Shown piece by piece: positions 56,590-64,000 of a stretch of 64,000 bases of DNA. How positions within the stretch are numbered: the first letter of the stretch is position 1; each line of letters starts with the position of its first letter. The notes under the pieces are model-generated. The model ran no database searches and was not told the origin of the DNA. It was given only the letters and a program-made list of their open reading frames with translations. The translations under genes and the position numbers were made by a program. Origin of the DNA: Pictodentalium vernedei (Eukaryota; Mollusca; Scaphopoda; Dentaliida; Dentaliidae); assembly GCA_031216915.1 (NCBI GenBank), contig CM062294.1, positions 165,247,455 through 165,311,454 of the forward strand, in the 5' to 3' direction.

Positions 56590-56665
56590 TAGGGTTAGGG
56601 TTAGCATAGGGTTAGGGTTAGGGGTGGGTAGGTTTAGGGTCAGTAAAGGGTAGGGTTAGGGTTAG
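56590..56665 (+). repeat. Interstitial TTAGGG-like repeats
   Basis: GGCTAGGGTTAGGGTTAGCA, GGGTTAGGGTTAGGGGTGGG and similar in imperfect runs, followed by a C tract (56670-56694). This matches the animal telomere repeat but is too short and degenerate to be a telomere. Confidence 0.7.
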
Positions 56666-56949
56666 CTGACCCCCCCTCCCCCCCCCCCCCCCCAAATTTA
56701 ATTTTCCCCCAAAAAACTTGTTTTATTATGTTGGACATGTGTTTTAGGTTAGCCACCTAACATGTCATAAAATAGCCACATAAGTAGTCATTTGTAAGAG
56801 CATCCATCTGTCCATCTGTCCATCCGTCTGGCATCCGTATCCATTTCTTGGCATTCGATAACTTGAAAAATATTGCTTGTATTGTCAAGTTACTTTATAT
56901 TTGTGTTCAGGTTACTGATGTGCTTAGCTGTATAGTTTTTGATGTAAAT

Positions 56950-58606
56950 CCAGGGTTTCTGCTAGGGAAAAATTTGTGGGTCCGGTAGTTTAAAGAAAGT
57001 GAAACTCAGACGCCGAAAGAGTCTGCCACACTTGCGTAAAGAGGGGGTGTCTGGGGAAAAATTTTATTTTTAGGTGCTCTCTGGGGGCATTCTGGTCGCT
57101 AAAATGCTGAATAATTGAAGTGGAAATATGTATTTTTTTCCTCCTACAATTCTCTTAATTCCCACTGGACACACAATACTACATCTGGTCGGAGGTTTCA
57201 TAAAAATACAAACCCAAAACAACACAAAGTCCACAAATCCTGACAGTGACTGCGACGCTTGACCTCAATTTTTTTTATACAACCCGATACGTGCCAACGT
57301 AAATAATTGGAAATTCAGAGAGAACGAAATATTCGAAAAGAACCATGATGCGGACGTGTGACATCATGCATGTGCAATTACATCATTTATCGCTCGAAAT
57401 AAAAGCCAGTGATTTCGGACCAAACACGACAATTTGAGTCCGAAATTTTATAGGCGACGTTTAGGATTTGAACTTTGTTTACCCTCTCGTCTGGGGGTTA
57501 TAAAGTATCAGGTTGTCGCCAGTAATAGTAGGCATAGTATACAACATAAGTATGCCTATATTACGTGGAAACAAAGGATCCTGAATGTCATTACTATACA
57601 GCATTGTACTCAACATTGTAACCACCAGCTTTTCTGACTGATCATATTATGATCGGCGGTAGTGCTGCCGCGGTTATCCGGATAACCGGTTAACCTGTGG
57701 TTAAAACTTTGACCGGTCAAGAAAATGTTTTAACCGGTTAACCTTACATTCACTATACTGACCGTATATGTCCGTGTATAAGTCGCCCCCGTGTATAAGT
57801 CGCACCCCAAACTCACACCTGGAATTCCTCCCTTTTGCCTAAAGCCCATGTATAAGTCGCATCCCCCATTTTTAAATATATGCAGTCAAAAAGAATTAGT
57901 TGCAAGTTACGTTTTGCCAATTTGGGGCAGTTTGGGATGCAACGAAAATAGGTAAGTTTTGACGAGTTACCACGTGGTGAATAAGATAAAAGAATAAAGG
58001 AAAATTATTACTAAAGATTTAAAAAATACTCGCATTTATTTGTTTTTCGTTGTTTGTTTATCACCCCAATGTCTTTCTTCATCCCTGTCAAGAAAATCCA
58101 ACGCTCGTTTGTGACTGAAAGTTCATAGTTTCAGAATCAGAGCACCATTTGCGCCGTAACCTGCGCAGTTGTTGTGATTAAGTTGGTTTTTCCAGAACAC
58201 GAGAATGTTCCGGAAACACCAATAAAAGTACAACAAATGCGCAGGTTACAGTGCAAATTGTTTTCAAATTGATGTCCCACTTAAGCATTGTTGGTGCTAG
58301 CCACCTAACATGTCATAAAATAGCCACATAAGTAGTCATTTGTAAGAGCATCCATCCGTCCATCTGGTGCTAAATAGGATACTTCTTTATTATTATTTAT
58401 GGTCAATGTAAATAACATTGGCCCGCCCGATATAATAGTTACAGTTGAAGCAAGAACACACTACAAATATAGGTACCTTAAATGCGGTTAACCACGGTCA
58501 AACACGCTGGTTAACCGGTCAGAAAAAAAGTCTTAACCGCGGCAGCACTAATCGGCGGGGGGAATGGGTCCGGTCGACAGACCCGCAACTGGTCTAGCGG
58601 AAACCC
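56950..58606. mobile_element. hAT-like element with CAGGGTTTCTGCTAG ends
   Basis: CAGGGTTTCTGCTAG / CTAGCGGAAACCCTG inverted ends. Flanks GTAAATC and GTAGATC differ at one base. Contains another hAT element at 57660. Confidence 0.7.
57660..58550. mobile_element. Nested hAT-type element with perfect 8-bp duplication
   Basis: TAGTGCTGCCGCGGTTA / TAACCGCGGCAGCACTA ends, ATCGGCGG at 57652-57659 and 58551-58558. Inside, further repeats include TGTATAAGTCGC words (57775-57860) and a segment also found at 56752-56815. Confidence 0.92.
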
Positions 58607-59633
58607 TGGTAGATCTGATAATTTGATCCTGAGATATTAACTCTTTATCCTTCAAATTGAGAATTCTTCCAATCCCTTTGGCATGAGATAACTCCAAAAA
58701 TATCAATCCAATTGTCATGTTACTTTATATATATCTTCAGGTTACTGATGTTCCGAGTTGTATACACTACAAGTCAGAAGTAGTTGTAGGTAAACCGCAA
58801 TTATCTCGCAGTTTTGTGCGCGGTTATAAACTATACAAAAACGTGAGTTTCGTTTCCGTGCCACTAATAAAAACGATAACCGCGGTTGCCGATCGTTTGC
58901 GACCGGAGTGCGAAATGTAAATAAACGATAGTGTTAGTCTTGTGGGAAGAAACGAGACGTGAGCTTTGCTGAAACTGCATTGTGGCTTTCAGTCATAAAC
59001 GCAAATAAACGATACCAACAATCATTTATGAAACAATCTATACACATGTAAAGCAAAAATCCAAAATCTGTTGTTGGCGTTTGCAATGCTCAAGTCGAGC
59101 AATCAAAAATTTAGAACGTCATTCCATTCAAAATATTGTCCATTGTCTGCCTTTTAGTACAACATTTCCAATTTCGCAAGTCATTCTGGAGACTGTCAAA
59201 CATTTAATAAATAACGCGTGGATCTGATCACTGCGACAACGAGTGGCCGAGATTATCTTGAAAAATCATCTGATGTGAATATAATGCATAATCCATTGTA
59301 TATTTGAACAAATTAAAAGTCAAATTGAAAATATTTTTTCAGTGTTATTGTCGGTCGCGAGTTTTTAAGTAAAGGCAAAGAAAACCTTCAAAATCTCAAT
59401 ACCGCTGCATCTGGATCGCGACAAACTACAAATTCAACAACACATTGTTGGACTTTATTTCTTGATGAAAAATTCTGTCCCACTACCCAGTATTCTTTGC
59501 CTCTCAAGCCCAATAATCTGTCACAGTTTAATGGAAGAGAATAACACGTTTTTCCAACACACGTGAAAAATTATCCTCTATCAAAACACCACTTTCACTT
59601 TCCAAAGCGTATCTGAGTGACTGATGAGTCATG

Positions 59634-59945
59634 CAGTGGCGTAGTAGCTTTTCGCTGGCGGAGGGGCAAGCCCAAAATTTTTCCTACAGACCTATAATTT
59701 TCTGACAGTGTAACAACAACAAAAACCCAAACACACAGAAAGAATCTGTTGTTTGCTGCAAATGTACTGAAAATTGGTCTTTTTTTTTACCCAAAATTTA
59801 CCCCAAATGGCATGTTTTTATCCCCAAAGCCAGCATTTTAATGTTATTAGGCATAAATTCGCCTAAAAATGGTCCTAAAACATTTCCGACAAAACATCTG
59901 GTGGGAGGGAGGAGGGCTCCGCCCCCCCCCTTTTCTTCGCCACTG
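59634..59945. mobile_element. hAT-type MITE, 312 bp, perfect 8-bp duplication
   Basis: CAGTGGCGTAG / CTTCGCCACTG with GAGTCATG at 59626-59633 and 59946-59953. Same terminal type as the MITE at 21615. Confidence 0.92.
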
Positions 59946-59953
59946 GAGTCATG

Positions 59954-61043
59954 AACAACACCTTAGCATAAAGCAGAGATAATATGTTTCCTAATTTTTT
60001 ACTGCCCACCCAGTGTTACCATACTAACCCGCACACATCTACTGTCTGAACCACATCCAAGAAAAATACAGAACTCCAAAATTAAACCGGTCTGTTGGCC
60101 AACAGTTATTCAACTAAGAGTTTCCCAGGCGTGGGTTAAGTTCACTGATGCATTGGTTTGTGAATCTCCACTACACGGGCAAACTTTTTACTAATACATT
60201 AATTGGCATGCCAGGTAACACGGAAATTCAAATGAATAACGTGTGGGCTACTGTGATTTTCAGCAGTGCAAAAGCCAAATATACCGGTACTCGAATGCAA
60301 TGTTTATGTGAGGCGGTTGTTTTGTGGTGAATAAACATTTGAAGAAATGTGCGAATGACCATTTAATCTAATGAAATTTGTTTTGTTGGGATAATGCACG
60401 TTAAAAATAAAATGATCATCGAACAAAAAAAAACAACGAAGAATGGTTCTAGCCTTAATTTGTTTATTTGTGTGCTAAACACGAAAATGCTAATTCTCGT
60501 CTGAACACATGCTCTGTACAAAATACGAGGCACCTTCTGCCCACCTAAGTTCGGACCTGCATGTAGTTGAAACCAAGTTCCATTTAAAATACACCATTCC
60601 AAGAGAAACCTTAGAGGAGTACATACACACACCATGATTTTAAATAAATACACATCCTTGTTGGGAACCCTTGGAAGCAAAGAGTGCTGCTCTACAGATG
60701 TAGACATTTATCTATCGCACCAAAGAGATTGCGGGGTGAGAGTGGGCATACTGAAACTTACTCCACAGGCTCATTGTCAAGAGGGATGCAACATTTTTTT
60801 TTGAAATAATTTTAAAAAAAATATTTCGTGAGGGCATTTCAGTGGTGTAGCCAGGGGGGGAGGGGGGGGGGGTGTATATACCCCACCCCCCACCCCACAC
60901 CCATTTTAGTCCTTCCCCCACAGCGGTGATGTGGCTTAATTATTGATGCCCTTCACAACTTATGAAAATTATGGAGACACAAGCAGACTCAGTCAAGGAA
61001 ATTTATTTTTTTTTGTCTTGAATTTCACATTTGTTTCAGGGGG

Positions 61044-61074
<31 letters not shown>

Positions 61075-63120
61075 ACCACACACACACACACCAAGTGAGG
61101 GGTGCTTCCTCTTGTGCTCGCCCCCATCTCATCGATACCTGGATCGGGTAAAAGGCTCAAACGTGTTATTCTTCCCTATGGGCTCTCCTTCTCTCACCTC
61201 GCTCTCGCAAAATCCTTAGACTCGAAATGATAAGCGTTCGTATTAAGATGCAATGGAATTTCAATATTCAAATGTGTCATGAATTCAGAAAAAAGGTATG
61301 GCTGCTATTGAATGTGATGAGAATAAAATGTCACTGTAAGTACACTGAACTGAAGAAATGCAGAGCGTCGGGAAACAATACACAAGTCGGGAATGGATTA
61401 ATTAATGCCATTCTCAAAATATTTAATTCAATTGCATGAAACCTTAATTACTTTTTGGGGTGCATTGTGAGATCCAGAGCATTGTTTTTTGTAAACAATA
61501 ACTTCAGAAGGCCTGCACAAATAAAAGGAAGCTGATTGATTTGTATGCCCGGCTCTTAATCCAATCTCGGTGAGTGTCTAATTGCCACCAGTTTAATTAC
61601 AAAACAAACTACTGTAATTAACCACTTGTGGAAACACGAAAGAGGGACGGTTACTGCTATTCTAAGAGTGCTTTTTCCATTGGGTTTTTTCTTTTTATCT
61701 GAACTACCCACTATTTGCACTATTTGAACGGCAAAAGGAGATCTGCTGCATTTAAATGATTGACATTTTTTAAAATGTTGGCGTTATAAAATCTAAATGC
61801 ACTCAGACATTGAAACATTTTGTAATGTACAATGGAAGTATTGTATAAAACTCAGAAAACGTCGACAATGTTATTTTCACTGATAAATCTACGATCCAAA
61901 TGGGAAACTCTGCAAACAAGTGTTACAGAAAATGGGATGAACTGACAATACTGACTCCTCAACCCAAACACCCTTATTCTGTGCATGTTTGGGGTGGAAT
62001 CTGATAAAAGGGTGCCACTACGCTCGCAATATGCAATGGCAAAATTTTCAGGGAGAGTGGGAGGAGGGGACAAGTTTTCAAGATGAAGAAACTCAGTTTG
62101 TTTCATTATTTCAAATGAAAAATTCAAGTGAAAGCCATGCAGAATATGGGTCAAACTGAATAGGGACAAATTGTCTTTGCTCCCAGGCGCATGTGTCGAG
62201 CAACAATCTTGTCACTTTCAGTCGACATGTGCGTTATTTTTTTTGGCAATTCTACCCTTAGAAATTGCACATTTTTTAAATATTATGGCAAATAAATAAC
62301 TAAAACTCATTATGTTGTTTTTTTATCACATAAACATCTTCGTCCAATGAAGGAAAATAAACAGAATATCAATTTACCCCAAATTGACATCCATATGATA
62401 AGGGAGGTACATGTAAAAACCTGGGGTTTGCACATGCATGTGTTATGTTTGGAACTGTCCTTAGTCCTTCAGAGTTCAGAATGAGAGGGTGGGGTGTGCA
62501 TGGAGTGGAGAGGGATGGGGTGTCATATACCGGTGCTTCGAAGCCTTTATTAAGTGGTAAATGACATCCGACGTAGCTAAGCGTATTACGGCATCAAGTC
62601 ATTTAAGACAAGACTGAGGCGATGAAATAGAAAGTATTTTTTTCTATCAAATTGGAAACTTCAGGGCATTTAATCGCCAGAGTTTTGGTGAGTGGTGCAA
62701 TAGAGGCCGGAGAAGTGAAATGGGGCATTGGGAGTTGGTGGGAGGGACAATTGATGGATAACTATGTTCATGTCGTTTTGAATTTGAATGGCAAATTTTC
62801 CATATTGCTTTGGCTATTTTTTTAGCCAGCAAGTGGTTCAGGTGACCTCGTCCGTGAATATAACTAATAGGCAGGCAATTGGCATTTTGGGGGCTGGGGA
62901 TGGAGGGGGCCTAGGGGGGGGGGCACATTGCAAAGTGGTGGTTTTTGTAAGGGGTGGGGGATAGTGTTAAGTGATAAATGGGGAGAAATGTCTGGAGAGA
63001 ATTTTTGTGAGATAAAATAGGTACATGCTGTGCATGCGATTTCTGTGCTGCTGTCTTTTCTTTTAGTTTGCTCTTGTACATTCAAGTTGAAGCACATGTG
63101 CCAATGCTCGTTATTTGCCG
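59954..63120. other. Long non-coding stretch with homopolymer tracts
   Basis: Open frames here are short and without recognisable domains. 60837-60905 begins like a hAT end (CAGTGGTGTAGCCAGGGGG) but no partner end is clear. 61046-61074 is a 29-C run followed by a CA repeat; G runs occur near 60855 and 62910. Confidence 0.4.
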
Positions 63121-63127
63121 AACGGAT

Positions 63128-63330
63128 GAATGTTTATCTTCATTTACAATCGGGAACAGAAACAAACTGTTACATGATATCCCTGGAGGGTAGCCACAAA
63201 AACCCCCCGATAAACGCGTTTATCTTCGTTTACAACTGGGAACAGAAACGAACTGTCAAACGATACTCCTGGAGAATAACCGCGAAAAAAATGATGAACA
63301 CGTTTATTGAAAGTTTACAACTGCGTTTCG
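63128..63330 (+). repeat. ~81-bp direct repeats, CGTTTATCTTCGTTTAC type
   Basis: GTTTATCTTCATTTACAATC (63131) and GTTTATCTTCGTTTACAACT (63218) each lead into GGGAACAGAAAC.AACTGT. A third partial unit starts at 63301. Similar to the left end of the element at 58.8 kb. Confidence 0.7.
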
Positions 63331-63375
63331 ATTCCTGATTATACCGCGGTTGTTCCTACAACTACTTCCAACTCG

Positions 63376-64000
63376 TAGTGTAGTTTTTGGTGTAAATCTG
63401 TTATTTTGATCCTGAGATATTGACCCTTTATCCTTCAAATTGAAAATTCCTCCAATCCCGTTGGCATTCGATAACTTGAAAAATATTGCTTGGATTGTCA
63501 AGTTACTTTATATTTGTGTTCAGGTTACTGATGTGCTGAGCTGTATAGTTTTTGGTGTAAATCTGATAATTTGATCCTGAGATATTGACCCTTTATCCTT
63601 CAAATTGAAAATTTCTCCAATCCCTTTGGCATTCGATAACTTGAAAAATATTGCTTGGATTGTCAAGTTACTTTATTTTTGTGTTCAGATTACTGATGTG
63701 CCGAGCTGTATAGTTTTTGGTGTAAATCTGATAATTTGATCCTGAGATATTAACCCTTTATCCTTCAAATTGAAAATTCCTCCAATTCCTTTGGCATGAG
63801 ATAACTCCAAAAATATCAGTCTGATTGTCATGTTACTTCATATATGTGTTCAGGGTACTGATGTGCCGAGCTGTATAGTTTTGGGTGTAAATCTGATAAT
63901 TTGATCCTGTGATATTAACCCTTTATCCTTCAAATTGAGAACTCCTCCAATCCATTTCTTCGGCATGCGATAACTCAAAAAATATTAATCCAATTATCAG
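63376..64000 (+). repeat. 165-bp tandem repeat, running off the window
   Basis: AGTTTTTGGTGTAAATCTG recurs near 63380, 63547, 63712 and 63877, a steady period of 165 bp. Each unit contains CCTTTATCCTTCAAATTGA and CATTCGATAACTTGAAAAAT. Confidence 0.9.

Larger units (their letters stand above)
56857..58780 (+). repeat. 165-bp repeat unit(s), interrupted by hAT-like insertion
   Basis: ATTCGATAACTTGAAAAATA...AGCTGTATAGTTTTTGATGT (56857-56949) and CTGATAATTTGATCCTGAGA... (58613-58760) are parts of the same 165-bp unit as the array at 63376. Confidence 0.8.
58767..63376. mobile_element. Candidate 4.6-kb element inserted in the 165-bp repeat
   Basis: CACTACAAGTCAGAAGTAGT then TGTAGG at 58767 is inverted at about 63352-63376 (CCTACAACTACTTCCAACTC then GTAGTG). 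165-bp-repeat sequence lies on the outside of both ends. No transposase recognised in the interior, which holds a hAT MITE and several homopolymer tracts. Confidence 0.5.

Noticed and set aside
59621-59660. Hammerhead ribozyme (CTGATGAGTC core)
   Set aside because: No GAAA partner or closing stems in the right place; the segment is a hAT duplication.
60148-60330. 60-codon frame with a plausible mixed composition
   Set aside because: No domain, splice signals or homology recognised; length is compatible with chance in 64 kb.
63030-63338. 102-codon frame beginning with a hydrophobic signal-like segment
   Set aside because: It lies across the ~81-bp direct repeats and its second half repeats its first; there is no domain, so it is repeat-derived.

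Overview
This is a repeat-saturated, AT-rich stretch of an animal nuclear genome. The only host gene I can support is the 5' part of nephrocystin-3 (NPHP3), a ciliary gene, on the + strand. One coding exon lies at 35893-36357 and the next at 47029-47179, separated by a 10.7-kb intron; the rest of the gene should lie beyond 64000. The repeat content fits a marine invertebrate, most likely a mollusc or another lophotrochozoan: Ngaro and DIRS tyrosine-recombinase retroelements, pearl/Helentron-like elements with a tandem core, tRNA-derived SINEs, MULE transposases of the animal type, and an AGGTCA/TGACC palindrome repeat. I cannot name the species.

Layout. 1-2501: 3' half of a Ngaro-type retroelement (tyrosine recombinase, SGNH hydrolase-like ORF, split direct repeats). 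3.8-21.3 kb: a zone where elements end in, or sit beside, short tandem arrays of 10-15-bp words. The words resemble each other (CCGAAACGTCC, GCGAATCGTCC, GGCCGAATGTTCCC, ACCGGAATCG) but are different at each locus. This zone holds a 4.7-kb Mutator-like element (MULE) with ~500-bp inverted repeats carrying a nested LINE, and a second, internally deleted MULE gene. It also holds degraded LINEs, a SINE with perfect target-site duplications, a tRNA-like inverted repeat and a 0.65-kb palindrome. At 7.84-8.01 kb a compact cluster of CRE, NRF1, E-box, YY1, ETS and X-box-like sites looks like a TATA-less animal promoter.

22-35 kb: mostly non-autonomous DNA elements, namely TTAA-flanked piggyBac-like foldback MITEs, TA-flanked hairpin MITEs sharing one terminal sequence, hAT elements with 8-bp duplications, a decayed Tc1-like element, and a pearl-like element with a ~145-bp tandem core.

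35.8-47.2 kb: NPHP3 exons and intron. The intron is a nest: a TA-flanked inverted-repeat element (37619-45208) contains a piggyBac-like MITE, which is split by a 6.9-kb DIRS element. That DIRS element has inverted terminal repeats and an internal complementary region matching its joined ends.

47.2-64 kb: probably NPHP3 intron 2 and beyond. It contains a DIRS remnant, a longer 145-bp array interrupted by a hAT element, nested hAT elements, two blocks of a 165-bp tandem repeat, TTAGGG-like repeats, and long non-coding stretches. Every transposon ORF seen is truncated, frameshifted or partial, except the tyrosine recombinase/SGNH pair, which is open as far as the window shows.
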